Positions 41,782 to 51,171 of a stretch of 64,000 nucleotides of DNA are shown one piece after another. The stretch is taken from positions 1 to 64,000 of the forward strand of contig CALJIC010000200.1 of the NCBI GenBank assembly GCA_937974195.1, read 5' to 3'. The notes under the pieces are model-generated. The model searched no databases. It saw nothing but the letters and a program-made list of their open reading frames with translations, and had not been told where the DNA came from. Both the position numbers and the translations under genes were made by a program. How positions within the stretch are numbered: the stretch's first letter is position 1; each line of letters starts with the position of its first letter. This DNA comes from an uncultured Roseiflexaceae bacterium (GTDB lineage Bacteria; Chloroflexota; Chloroflexia; Chloroflexales; Roseiflexaceae).

Positions 41782-42597
41782 CTAGAACTCCACGTCGCCG
41801 GCGGTCACCACCCGCAGCGCGCCGCTGTCGTCGCGCACGCGGAGGCTGCCGGATGGCTCCACGTCCTCGGCGACGCCGTGCAGCACGCCGTCCGCCAGGC
41901 GCACCTCCACGCGCTCGCCCAGCGTCGCCAGCCGCGCTCGCCAGGCCGCGAACAGCTCGTCGCGCTGGCCGTGGCGCAGCGCCAGGTAGCGCGCGTCGAG
42001 CCGCTGCAGCAGCGCCCGCAGCAGCTCCGCGCGGTCCACCGGGTGCCCGGCGGCCGCCGCGACGCTCGTCGCGTACTGGCTCAGGTCGCGCCCGTCGATG
42101 TTCCCCTCCGGCGTCCAGTTGACGTTCACGCCGATGCCGATCACCACCCAGGGTGCCTGGCCCGCCTGCGTGTGCAGTTCGCACAAGATCCCGGCCGCCT
42201 TGCGCAGCGCCGGCGGCTCGCCGGCCCCGACCGGCAGCAGCAGGTCGTTCGGCCACTTCAGCGAGGCCCGCACCAGCGCCACCTGCTCCACCGCCTCGCA
42301 CAGCGCCACCCCGGCCAGCATCGTCGGCGCGATGTCGCTCGGGGGGCGCAGCAGCACGGACATCAGCAGGCTGCTGCCGGGCGGCGCGACCCACGCGCGC
42401 CCGGCCCGGCCGCGCCCGGCGGTCTGCTCCTCGGCCAGGATCACCAGCCCCTCCTCGGCGCCGGCCCGCGCTCGCTCCTTGGCCAGGTCGTTGGTCGAGC
42501 CGACGCTCGCGTAGCGCAGGATCACCTGCCCGATCACGTGCGTCGCCAGATTGCGTTGGACAGCGTCCAGCGCCAGGTCCGCCGGTAGTCCAGACAT
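41782..42597 (-). CDS. birA: Biotin--[acetyl-CoA-carboxylase] ligase
   Basis: This 271-residue enzyme activates biotin with ATP and attaches it to the carboxylase carrier domain. Catalytic features: YASVGSTNDLAKERA, the biotinyl-AMP loop AEEQTAGRGRAGRAWVAPPG, SLKWPNDLLLP with the catalytic Lys, and IGIGVNVNW. The usual C-terminal SH3-like domain is present (LGERVEVRLADGVLHGVAEDVEPSGSLRVRDDSG). There is no N-terminal HTH, so unlike E. coli BirA it is not a repressor. ATG 42597 has AGAGGA upstream. The MFS gene follows, but biotin transport by it is unproven. Confidence 0.95.
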   Translation of the reverse strand: MSGLPADLALDAVQRNLATHVIGQVILRYASVGSTNDLAKERARAGAEEGLVILAEEQTAGRGRAGRAWVAPPGSSLLMSVLLRPPSDIAPTMLAGVALCEAVEQVALVRASLKWPNDLLLPVGAGEPPALRKAAGILCELHTQAGQAPWVVIGIGVNVNWTPEGNIDGRDLSQYATSVAAAAGHPVDRAELLRALLQRLDARYLALRHGQRDELFAAWRARLATLGERVEVRLADGVLHGVAEDVEPSGSLRVRDDSGALRVVTAGDVEF

Positions 42598-42634
42598 CGG
42601 TCATCCTCTGGTGTGCGTCAAAATAGCGGCGCCT

Positions 42635-42643
42635 AGTATAGCA
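42635..42643 (-). promoter_or_regulatory. Extended -10 promoter of birA
   Basis: TGCTATACT on the minus strand (42643-42635), 38 bases before ATG 42597. It lies about 80 bases from the divergent promoter of the ANTAR regulator. Confidence 0.65.
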
Positions 42644-42701
42644 CGGCATACCTCTGTGCACTTTGCACAAATGGAGGGCGCGCATCCCGTAGCGGCATGC
42701 C

Positions 42702-42731
42702 TTGACCGGCTCGCCGCGACCGTGATATACT
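42702..42731 (+). promoter_or_regulatory. Promoter of the ANTAR response regulator gene
   Basis: TTGACC (42702-42707), 18 bases, TGATATACT (TATACT at 42726-42731). It leaves a leader of about 125 bases before ATG 42863. Confidence 0.8.
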
Positions 42732-42759
42732 TCACGGCCAACCGAGGTGGACGATCACG

Positions 42760-42815
42760 ACGTGCGTTCGCGGCCCTGACGCCGCCCGATGCGCCCCGGT
42801 CGCGGGAGCGCACGT
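42760..42815 (+). promoter_or_regulatory. Structured leader of the ANTAR regulator gene
   Basis: ACGTGCG (42760-42766) pairs with CGCACGT (42809-42815). Inside is GCGGC-CCTGAC-GCCGC (42770-42785), a stem with a six-base loop. ANTAR proteins bind hairpins with six-base loops having A at position 1 and G at position 4; here G4 is present but position 1 is C. Confidence 0.4.
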
Positions 42816-42862
42816 GCTCACATTCTGACCAACGTCGCACACTGAGTAAGGAGAGAAGAGGG

Positions 42863-43447
42863 ATGGCTCAGCAGTTGCGCTTGGTGATCGCCGACGACGA
42901 GTCGATCATCCGCATGAACCTCAAGGAGACCCTTGTGGGTCTGGGCTATCTGGTCGTCGGCGAGGCCGGCGACGGGGTCAGCGTCATCAATCTGGCCCGC
43001 GAGCTGCGGCCGGATCTGGTGATCATGGACATCAAGATGCCCAAGCTGGACGGCATCCAGGCCGCCAAGGTGCTTACCGAGGAGAAGATCGCGCCGGTTC
43101 TGCTCCTGACCGCCTACTCGGACCGCGAGCTGGTGGACCGCGCGCGCGAGGCCGGCGTCGTCAACTATATCGTCAAGCCCTTCCAGGAGAAGGAGCTGCT
43201 CCCGGCGATCGAGATCGCGCTGGCGCGCTACGCCGAGTTCCGCGAGATGGACAAGGAGATCAGCGACCTGAAGGAGACGCTCGAGACGCGCAAGCTGGTC
43301 GAGCGGGCCAAGGGCGTGCTGATGGACACCCAGGGCCTCAAGGAGCAGGAGGCGTTCCGCAAGATCCAGCAGCTCTCGATGAACACGCGCAAGTCGATGC
43401 GCGAGATCGCCCAGGCGATCCTACTGACAGCCCAGATCGAGAAGTAG
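42863..43447 (+). CDS. Response regulator with ANTAR RNA-binding domain
   Basis: The 194-residue protein has a receiver domain (about 5-120): IADDESIIRMNLKETL supplies the acidic pocket, LVIMDIKMPKLDG the phosphorylated Asp, LLLTAYSD the Thr/Ser switch and YIVKPFQEKEL the Lys. A coiled-coil linker (FREMDKEISDLKETLETRK) leads to an ANTAR domain at about 140-190 (LVERAKGVLMDTQGLKEQEAFRKIQQLSMNTRKSMREIAQAIL). ANTAR proteins such as AmiR, NasR and EutV bind paired RNA hairpins and prevent termination. ATG 42863 follows AGGAGAGAAGAGGG. No histidine kinase is adjacent. Confidence 0.95.
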   Translation: MAQQLRLVIADDESIIRMNLKETLVGLGYLVVGEAGDGVSVINLARELRPDLVIMDIKMPKLDGIQAAKVLTEEKIAPVLLLTAYSDRELVDRAREAGVVNYIVKPFQEKELLPAIEIALARYAEFREMDKEISDLKETLETRKLVERAKGVLMDTQGLKEQEAFRKIQQLSMNTRKSMREIAQAILLTAQIEK

Positions 43448-43452
43448 CTGCC

Positions 43453-44037
43453 GTGAGCGCCGCGGACCCCGGCGCCCCAGTCATCGAGACCCCCTCACGG
43501 GGCGTCTCGATGATTCGGCGCATCCTCCCCCACGTGATTACCGCGGTCGTCGCCGTCGCCGCCAGCTTGCTCATCCAGGCGACGCTGACCCGCACTGCGG
43601 CATCCCCGGCGCCGACACTCACGCCGCCGACCCCCAGGCCCACCGTTGCGCCGACGGAGGCTCCTGCCACGAGCGCAACTGCCGCGCCGCCCCTTTCGGC
43701 CGGCATCACCAGCCAGGAGCTCGCCGACCTGCGGGCCGAGGACGACAAGCTCTGGACGGCGATCTACCTCTCGCGCGCGATCAGCCAGATCGCCGAGGCC
43801 GAGGCCGCCATGCGCGCCAACGACCTGGCCGCCGTCGACCAGTCGCTGATCGCGGTGGACGACTCGCTCGCGCTGGCCTACGGGCGCGCCAACGACGCGC
43901 AGAGCGACCCGATCGACCAGCTGCGGCGCGATGCGAGCGCCATGCGCGAGGACCTGTACCTGCGCCCCGAGGGCATGGACGCGCGCCTCAGCCGCCTGCG
44001 CCAGACGATCCTGGCGCTGATCGAGGAGCGCACCTAG
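43453..44037 (+). CDS. Membrane-anchored hypothetical protein with helical domain
   Basis: Not recognised. The 194 residues have a membrane helix at about 26-44 (VITAVVAVAASLLIQATL), a Pro/Thr linker (about 47-80), and a mostly helical outer domain (about 85-190: LADLRAEDDKLWTAIYLSRAISQIAEAEAAMRANDLAAVDQSL). The helical part resembles other short membrane-anchored repeats of this phylum. It starts at GTG 43453, five bases after the ANTAR gene's stop, suggesting co-transcription; an ATG at 43510 would leave almost no cytoplasmic segment. It could be an envelope sensor related to the regulator upstream, which is a guess. Confidence 0.7.
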   Translation: MSAADPGAPVIETPSRGVSMIRRILPHVITAVVAVAASLLIQATLTRTAASPAPTLTPPTPRPTVAPTEAPATSATAAPPLSAGITSQELADLRAEDDKLWTAIYLSRAISQIAEAEAAMRANDLAAVDQSLIAVDDSLALAYGRANDAQSDPIDQLRRDASAMREDLYLRPEGMDARLSRLRQTILALIEERT

Positions 44038-44042
44038 CGGGC

Positions 44043-44318
44043 TCAGTGGTCGCGCGTCCAGTCGGCCGCATCCGGCAGGTGCACGTCGCGGAACACACCG
44101 TCGGCCGGCGCGGTCGGGTGCCTGCTGTCGCTGGGCCGCACGGCGCGCAGCGCCTCCAGGTCCGAACGCCGGTAGAGCCGGCCGCGCCCCACGCCCATGC
44201 GGTAGGACTTGAGCACGCCGCGGCTCACGTAGGCGTACAGCGTCGCCTTCTTGACGCCCAGCAGCGCCGATGCCTCGTCCACATCGAGGTACTCGACACC
44301 GTCGATCACCTGCCCCAT
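44043..44318 (-). CDS. Excisionase-type (HTH_17) DNA-binding protein, divergent from citrate synthase
   Basis: The 91-residue protein has a MerR/Xis-like winged HTH: YLDVDEASALLGVKKATLYAYVSRGVLKSYRMGVGRGRLYRRSDLEALRA (about 9-59; positions of helices 1 and 2 and the wing are clear). The TLYAYVSRG core is the same as in the N-terminal domain of many bacterial citrate synthase family proteins, where the HTH is fused to the enzyme. Here it is separate and transcribed away from citrate synthase, with a palindrome between them. ATG 44318 has GGAGGAA in front. It is the likely regulator of the citrate synthase gene. Confidence 0.85.
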   Translation of the reverse strand: MGQVIDGVEYLDVDEASALLGVKKATLYAYVSRGVLKSYRMGVGRGRLYRRSDLEALRAVRPSDSRHPTAPADGVFRDVHLPDAADWTRDH

Positions 44319-44692
44319 GCGTTCCTCCCGCCGTGCGTGTTCCCCAGCCGGGGAGGCGTGCGGCCTGCCGCCCTTCACGGGCGCTTGCTTCCGCGCGCGA
44401 AAGAGGCGCCGGCGGCACATCCGGCGCGTTCCCGTCTCCAACCTACGCCCGTCCAGCGTGTCGCGACTCCGTACCCCTGTGGGGCCGCGCTGTGTCCCTG
44501 CCCCCTCGGCTGCCGTTCACAGAGCCGTGTGGGCCTGGCGCGTTTCCGCTCTGCGAAGATTCTTGAGAAGGCCTCTCCTTCCCAAACCCCTCTACGCGGT
44601 GCGTGCTGCGGCACCCGCCGTGGGGAGGTTCCAAGGGCCGCTGGCCTCCAAGGCTCGCGTGCGCCGTGCCGATCAATATATATCAACATGTA
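44319..44692. other. Intergenic region between HTH gene and citrate synthase promoter
   Basis: No gene is supported. The last 30 bases are AT-rich (ATCAATATATATCAAC) and lead into the promoter and palindrome. Confidence 0.4.
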
Positions 44693-44721
44693 TTGACTTT
44701 CGTCAAGTGCTATGGTAGGCT
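44693..44721 (+). promoter_or_regulatory. Promoter and TTGAC-GTCAA palindrome of citrate synthase
   Basis: TTGACT (44693-44698), 17 bases, TAGGCT (44716-44721). The -35 box lies inside TTGACTTTCGTCAA (44693-44706), a 5-bp inverted repeat with four-base spacer, a plausible operator for the HTH protein. TGCTATGGT at 44708-44716 is an alternative -10. Confidence 0.6.
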
Positions 44722-44755
44722 GTTGGCGTGTACCGGTTCACAGCGAGTGAGCGAG

Positions 44756-45904
44756 ATGAGCACTGTTTCCCGAGGCCTTGAGGGCGTGGTGCTGACCAGC
44801 ACGGCGCTCAGCACGATCGATGGTGTGGCGGGGCGGCTCAGCTACGCCGGCTACGATATCCACGAGCTCGCCGAGCACAGCTCCTTCGAAGAGATCTGCT
44901 ACCTGCTCTGGCACGGCGAGCTGCCCACTTCCCAGGCCCTGCGCGACTTTCAAGCCCGCCTGGCGGCCGAGCGCACCCCGACGGAGGCGGAGCTGGCGCT
45001 GGTGCGCGGGCTGCCGTCTCAGGGGCACGGCACGGACGCGCTCCGCAGCATCGTCTCGGCGCTCGCGCAGCTGGACGAGAGCACGGCCAGCGCGGTCCCG
45101 GCCATCGACCCCGAGAGCGTCGACCGGCTTGGGGTGCGGCTCACCGCCCGCCTGCCGACGCTGCTCGCCGCCTGGCACCGCATCCGCTCCGGCCTCGCCC
45201 CGGTGATGCCGGACCCGCAGCACAGCCACGCCGCGAGCTTCCTGGCGATGCTCCACGGCCGCGAGCCGAGCCCCACCGAGGAGCAGGCGTTCAACACCTA
45301 CCTCGTGCTGCTGGCCGAGCACGGCCTCAACGCCTCGACCTTCGCCGCGCGGGTGACGATCAGCGCCGGCGCCGACGTGTACGCGGCGATCACCTCCGCG
45401 GTCGCCACGCTCAGGGGCGCGCTTCACGGCGGCGCGAACGAGCTGGCGATGCGCACCTTCCTGGCGATCGGCACCCCGGACCAGGCGGCGAGCTACATCG
45501 AGCAGCTGCTGGAGCGCCGCGAGCGGCTGATGGGCATCGGCCACCGGATCTACAAGGTCGAGGACCCGCGCGTCCGCCACCTGCGCCGGCACGCCCGCGC
45601 GCTCGCCGAGGCGACTGGGGCGCCGTGGCCCGCCGTAGCGGACGCCGTCGGCGAGGTGGTTCACGCGCACCCGTACTTCTCCGCGCGCCAGCTCAACCCG
45701 AACGTCGAGTTCTACAGCGCGCCGCTGCTCTACAGCCTCGGGCTGCCGCTCGACATGTTCACCGCGGCCTTCGGGCTCAGCCGGATCGCCGGCTGGATCG
45801 CTCACATCCGCGAGCAGCTGGCCGACAACCGCATCATCCGGCCCAAGGCCGACTACCACGGCCCGCCGCCGCGCCCCTACGTGCCGCTGGAGCAGCGCTC
45901 GTAG
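44756..45904 (+). CDS. Citrate synthase (CitA-like)
   Basis: The 382-residue enzyme condenses oxaloacetate and acetyl-CoA into citrate at the entrance of the TCA cycle. Motifs: EGVVLTSTALSTIDGVAGRLSYAGYDI, HGLNAST with His189, GALHGGANELAM with His224, GIGHRIYKVEDPR with His263, and NPNVEFYSAPLLYSLGLP. At the catalytic Asp position of PNVDFYS the residue is Glu318. 2-methylcitrate synthase cannot be excluded. ATG 44756 has only a weak GAG site. Length is normal for the short bacterial type. Likely regulated by the divergent HTH gene. Confidence 0.93.
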   Translation: MSTVSRGLEGVVLTSTALSTIDGVAGRLSYAGYDIHELAEHSSFEEICYLLWHGELPTSQALRDFQARLAAERTPTEAELALVRGLPSQGHGTDALRSIVSALAQLDESTASAVPAIDPESVDRLGVRLTARLPTLLAAWHRIRSGLAPVMPDPQHSHAASFLAMLHGREPSPTEEQAFNTYLVLLAEHGLNASTFAARVTISAGADVYAAITSAVATLRGALHGGANELAMRTFLAIGTPDQAASYIEQLLERRERLMGIGHRIYKVEDPRVRHLRRHARALAEATGAPWPAVADAVGEVVHAHPYFSARQLNPNVEFYSAPLLYSLGLPLDMFTAAFGLSRIAGWIAHIREQLADNRIIRPKADYHGPPPRPYVPLEQRS

Positions 45905-45930
45905 CATCCCGCAGAACGAAGGTACACCGC

Positions 45931-45963
45931 CTGCCCGCACTCGGGGCTCCTGAGTGCGGGCAG
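45931..45963 (+). terminator. Terminator of citrate synthase
   Basis: CTGCCCGCACTC (45931-45942) pairs perfectly with GAGTGCGGGCAG (45952-45963), followed by CTTGTGT. Confidence 0.8.
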
Positions 45964-46096
45964 CTTGTGTCTGGCGCCCGGCCAGTGCTGAGCTTGACAA
46001 ACGCCTGGAGGGCGCTCTATTCTCGGGCTCGCACCGATTCGGATGCGATGGAAGACGATCGGCTGTCTGATGTGGTCGGGCTAGAAAGGCGGGAGT

Positions 46097-47368
46097 ATGT
46101 CATCCTCAACGATGAGGCTAGCGATCGAAGGCGGCGCGCCGGCTGTGACCACACCCCTTCCGCCCATGTATCCGGGCGGCCTGCGGATCGGGCGCGAGGA
46201 GGAGGAGGCGGTGCTGGAGGTGCTGCGCAGCAAGCGGCTGTTCCGCTACTACGGGCCCAGCGACGGCCCGTCCAAGGTGGCGGAGTTCGAGCAGGCGTTT
46301 GCGGCGCACGTGGGCGCGCGCCACGCCGTCGCGGTGACGTCGGGGACCGGGGCGCTCATCTGCGCGCTGGCGGGCCTCGAAGTGGGGCCGGGCGATGAGG
46401 TGATCGTGCCGGCCTACACCTGGATCGCGACCGCCTCGGCCGTCCTGGCAGTCGGAGCGGTCCCGGTGATGGCGGAGGTCGATGAGTCGCTCACCCTGGA
46501 CCCGGAGGACGTGGCGCGCCGGATCACGCCGGCCACGCGGGCGATCGCGGCCGTTCATATGCGCGGGGCGCCCTGCGCGATGGACGAGCTGCTTGCGGTG
46601 GCGCGACCCCACGGAATCGCTGTTCTCGAGGACACCGCCCAAGCGTGCGGCGGGAGCTACCGCGGCAAGCGGCTCGGCACGATCGGCGACGCGGGCGCGT
46701 TCAGCCTGCAGTACAACAAGATCATCACCAGCGGCGAGGGCGGCGTGGTCGTGACGAACGACGAGCAGATCTACCGGCGCGCGCTGATGTACCACGACGT
46801 CGTCGGCGGCCTCCGCAACGGCATCCCGCCGGAGGAGATCCTGCCCGGCGTCAACTACCGGATGTCCGAGCTCCAGGGGGCGGTTGCGCTCGCGCAGCTG
46901 GGCCGCCTGGAGGGCCTGCTGGCCGCGATGCGGCAGCACCGCGCGACTCTGACGAGCAGCATCGCCGACATCGCCGAGCAGCGGGGCATCCAGCTCCGCA
47001 CCTGCCACGACCCGCAGGGCGACACGTGCATCGCGCTGGTCTTCTTCACCCGCACGGCTGACCAGGCGGAGTTTGCGGTGAAGGCGCTCAGGGCGGAGGG
47101 CGTCGGCGCGAGCCTGCTGTACCGCCCCGGCAACAACGACTACCACATCTACACGCACTGGGCGCCGATCGTGAACCGCCGCACCTGGACGCGGCGCGGC
47201 GGCCCGTGGCAGTGGCACGGCGGCGACGTCTCGTACGCGCCGGACGTATGCCCGCGCACGCTCGATCTGCTCGGCCGCGCCGTCCACATCGACGTCAGCC
47301 CGGACCTGACCGGCGACCAGGTCGAAGAGATCGCACTGGCGCTGACGAAGGTCGTGCAGGCGCTGTAG
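46097..47368 (+). CDS. DegT/DnrJ/EryC1/StrS-family PLP aminotransferase
   Basis: This 423-residue enzyme aminates keto-sugars or, in other branches, cyclitols. Features: SGTGALICALAGLEVGPGDEVIVPAYTW, VHMRGAPCAMDEL, VLEDTAQACGGSYRGKRLGTIGDAGAFSLQYNKIITSGEGGVVVT, with the PLP Lys in SLQYNK and the PLP-ring Asp in LEDTAQ. RMSELQGAVALAQLGRL is also typical. Most sugar enzymes of this family have FS(F/L)...NK; the long GVVVTND part matches. ATG 46097 follows GGGAG closely. No sugar-nucleotide dehydratase is adjacent, so the substrate is open. Confidence 0.92.
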   Translation: MSSSTMRLAIEGGAPAVTTPLPPMYPGGLRIGREEEEAVLEVLRSKRLFRYYGPSDGPSKVAEFEQAFAAHVGARHAVAVTSGTGALICALAGLEVGPGDEVIVPAYTWIATASAVLAVGAVPVMAEVDESLTLDPEDVARRITPATRAIAAVHMRGAPCAMDELLAVARPHGIAVLEDTAQACGGSYRGKRLGTIGDAGAFSLQYNKIITSGEGGVVVTNDEQIYRRALMYHDVVGGLRNGIPPEEILPGVNYRMSELQGAVALAQLGRLEGLLAAMRQHRATLTSSIADIAEQRGIQLRTCHDPQGDTCIALVFFTRTADQAEFAVKALRAEGVGASLLYRPGNNDYHIYTHWAPIVNRRTWTRRGGPWQWHGGDVSYAPDVCPRTLDLLGRAVHIDVSPDLTGDQVEEIALALTKVVQAL

Positions 47369-47445
47369 CGGGCGCGGCAGGCTTCCTTCCGGCAGGGAGC
47401 CCGCCGCCCCAACTAGGGATCGTGGCGGCCGAGCGCGAACATGGG

Positions 47446-47451
47446 TACAAT
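47446..47451 (+). promoter_or_regulatory. -10 box of the swivel-domain gene
   Basis: TACAAT (GGGTACAATAC) 33 bases before ATG 47484; no -35 recognised. Confidence 0.5.
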
Positions 47452-47483
47452 ACAGGCCGCGTTCGGGCTGCTGCGGCTCTCAT

Positions 47484-47990
47484 ATGGTGCTCTACGGCCA
47501 CACCATCCGCGTCGACGGCGCGGTCACAACCGATATGATCCTCGCCCCGGAGCACCGCGAGTCCGGGGACCCGGCGCTGCTCGCGGCCATGTGCCTGGCG
47601 TCGGTGGACCCGGCGATCGCCGAGCGAGTCCGCGAAGGCGATGTGCTGGTGACGGGGGCCGGCTGCGGCGCGGGCGAGGGCCAGGAGGAGGCGGCGCTGG
47701 CGCTGCAGGCGGCCGGCTTCGCCGCCGTCGTGTGCAGCTCGGCCGACCCGGGCTTCAGCGAGCAGGCGGCGCGGCTGGGCCTGCCGGTGCTGGAGTGCCG
47801 GGCGGCGCTGGAGCTGGCGGACGGCGCGCTGGTGCGGATCGACCTCGCCAGCGGGCGCATCGAGGACCGCGCGCACGGCACGCTGCTGCAGGCGGAACCT
47901 CTGCCAGAAGAGCTCATCGCCGCGGTGCGGCAGGCGCAGCTCTTCCGGCGCATGCGGCAGGTCGTCGATGAGGAGGGCCTCGGGGATTAG
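47484..47990 (+). CDS. Aconitase-swivel/LeuD-like protein without the usual SSR motif
   Basis: The 168-residue protein resembles isolated small subunits of the aconitase superfamily (LeuD, homoaconitase). TTDMILAPEH matches the usual DTD.I.P; GDVLVTGAGCGAGEGQEEAALALQAAGFAAVV matches GdiivaG.NFG.GSSREhA..AL...Gi.avi; and GLPVLEC matches the strand that ends the swivel. In LeuD the Ser-Ser-Arg triplet contacts substrate; here it reads Gly-Glu-Gly, so the substrate must differ or the protein may have no isomerase role. No large subunit is adjacent. There is no Shine-Dalgarno sequence. RlmD-like gene follows 21 bases later. Confidence 0.72.
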   Translation: MVLYGHTIRVDGAVTTDMILAPEHRESGDPALLAAMCLASVDPAIAERVREGDVLVTGAGCGAGEGQEEAALALQAAGFAAVVCSSADPGFSEQAARLGLPVLECRAALELADGALVRIDLASGRIEDRAHGTLLQAEPLPEELIAAVRQAQLFRRMRQVVDEEGLGD

Positions 47991-48011
47991 GGGCCAGCGC
48001 CAAGGAGGAAC

Positions 48012-49247
48012 GTGACGACTCTCACCAACAAGCTCTTTCGCCGGCAGATCGTCGATCTGGCGCGCGCCGGCGCGGCGGTCGAGCCACGCTGCCCCCACGC
48101 TCCGCCGGCCGGCCAGTGCGGCGGCTGCACGTTCCAGGCGATCGCGTACCCGGACCAGGTGCGGGCCAAGCACCAGGCCCTGCGCAGCCTGTGGGCCGAC
48201 GCGCTGCCGCCGGAGCAGGTCGAGCGGATCGGCTTCGTCGGCTCGCCGGACCCGTTCGGCTACCGCACGCGTATGGACTACGTCGCGAGCAAGGAGCGCT
48301 TCGGGCTGCGGCGCGGGGGCAAGTTCAACTACATCGTCGAGCTGCAGGAGTGCCACCTGCTGCCGCCGCACGGCTTCGCCGCCGCGCGCGCGGTCTACGA
48401 GCGGGCGATGGCGCTCGGGCTGCCGGACTACAACCTGCGCAGCCACGAGGGGTTCCTGCGCTACATCGTGGTGCGCCGCAGCCCCGACGACGAGCTGCTG
48501 CTGGCCGCCGTCACAGCGGCGCCGGATAGCGGCGGGGCCTACGCGGCGGCGCTCGAGGCGGTCGCGGAGCACGCGCTCGCGCAGCCCGGAGTGGTCGGCT
48601 TCCACTGGCTGGTGAACGACACGCGCACCGACATCTCCTTCGGCCGCGCCGAGCGGTACTGGGGCGCGGAGCACCTGCCGATGCGGGTGGGCGCGCGAAC
48701 GCTGCAGATCGGGCCGAACACCTTCTTCCAGAACAACATCCACCTGCTCATGCCGCTGCTGGACGCTGTGAAGGAAGCGGTCGAGGCGCGCCTCCAGGGC
48801 GCCGCCAGCGCCGCCGTGGCCGATCTGTACGGCGGCGTCGGCACGATCGCGCTCCACATCGCGGATGCGGCGTCGCAGGTGGCGTGCGTCGAGTCGGTGG
48901 AGGAGAGCGCGCTTCTGGCGGCGCGGAACGCCCGCGCCAACGGGTGCGACAACGTCCAGGCCGTCGCCTCCGACGTGCTCCCCTTCCTCAGCGCGCAGGA
49001 GCCCGGCGCCTACGACGTGATCGTCGCCGACCCGCCGCGGACCGGGCTGGGGCCGGAGGTGTGCCGGGAGCTGCTGCGGCTGGCCCCGGAGCGCCTGGTG
49101 TACGTCTCCTGCAACCCGCTGACGCAGCTGGAGGACGTGCGGGCGCTGGCGGGCGGCTACCGCCTCGTCCAGCTCGCCGGGTACGACATGTTCCCCCAGA
49201 CGCCGCACCTCGAGTCGCTGGCGGTCCTCGACCGGATCGCGGGCTGA
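48012..49247 (+). CDS. RlmD/TrmA-type RNA (uracil-5)-methyltransferase
   Basis: This 411-residue SAM-dependent enzyme makes 5-methyluridine in 23S rRNA or tRNA. The 4Fe-4S ligands are Cys27, Cys36 and Cys39 (CPHAPPAGQCGGC) and probably Cys114. The SAM site is DLYGGVGTIALHIA. DPPRTGLG and the nucleophile Cys367 in VYVSCNP follow, with DMFPQTPHLESLAVL at the end. The TRAM domain found at the N-terminus of most RlmD proteins is missing, as in shorter RlmC/TrmA-like homologues. GTG 48012 has AAGGAGGAA five bases upstream, a very strong site. Which uridine is modified cannot be told. Confidence 0.92.
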   Translation: MTTLTNKLFRRQIVDLARAGAAVEPRCPHAPPAGQCGGCTFQAIAYPDQVRAKHQALRSLWADALPPEQVERIGFVGSPDPFGYRTRMDYVASKERFGLRRGGKFNYIVELQECHLLPPHGFAAARAVYERAMALGLPDYNLRSHEGFLRYIVVRRSPDDELLLAAVTAAPDSGGAYAAALEAVAEHALAQPGVVGFHWLVNDTRTDISFGRAERYWGAEHLPMRVGARTLQIGPNTFFQNNIHLLMPLLDAVKEAVEARLQGAASAAVADLYGGVGTIALHIADAASQVACVESVEESALLAARNARANGCDNVQAVASDVLPFLSAQEPGAYDVIVADPPRTGLGPEVCRELLRLAPERLVYVSCNPLTQLEDVRALAGGYRLVQLAGYDMFPQTPHLESLAVLDRIAG

Positions 49248-49396
49248 GGGCGCTGGGCGGTGCAACTCGCGGCGCGCCGCCGTCGTAAATGCAGTACGAC
49301 AACCGTGGCGTATCTCCCTCCGACCTCGGTCCGCAGCCTTCGTACCAGTTGCCGGGAGCGCAGGGCTGTGCTACGCTACTTTTGGAACAGCCGTCG

Positions 49397-50959
<1,563 letters not shown>

Positions 50960-51034
50960 AGACACAGCGGGCTAGGCCTTCCTGTAGCGCCCCATCAGAC
51001 CCCGACTCCCATCAGCTCTTCGAGCCTCGATCAG

Positions 51035-51056
51035 GGCCGCGGCGTTCGCCGCGGCC
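51035..51056 (+). terminator. Terminator of the kinase gene
   Basis: GGCCGCGGC (51035-51043) and GCCGCGGCC (51048-51056) with loop GTTC, followed by TTCTGCT. Confidence 0.65.
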
Positions 51057-51085
51057 TTCTGCTCTGCGAAGTATCGTCGGCGGTG

Positions 51086-51109
51086 AATTACACAATTACA
51101 CTATTACAA
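51086..51109 (+). repeat. Three tandem 8-bp repeats
   Basis: AATTACAC, AATTACAC and TATTACAA lie head to tail in a short AT-rich stretch 30 bases upstream of the protease promoter. Such tandem octamers are typical regulator-binding half-sites. Confidence 0.5.
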
Positions 51110-51135
51110 TTCTAATGCGCTGGCGCGGGCGGCGA

Positions 51136-51144
51136 TGCTATACT
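51136..51144 (+). promoter_or_regulatory. Extended -10 promoter of the HtrA-like gene
   Basis: TGCTATACT precedes a leader of about 235 bases that contains leader-element copy 2. Confidence 0.65.
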
Positions 51145-51171
51145 ACAGTGACCAGATTGTCCCTCATGCAT

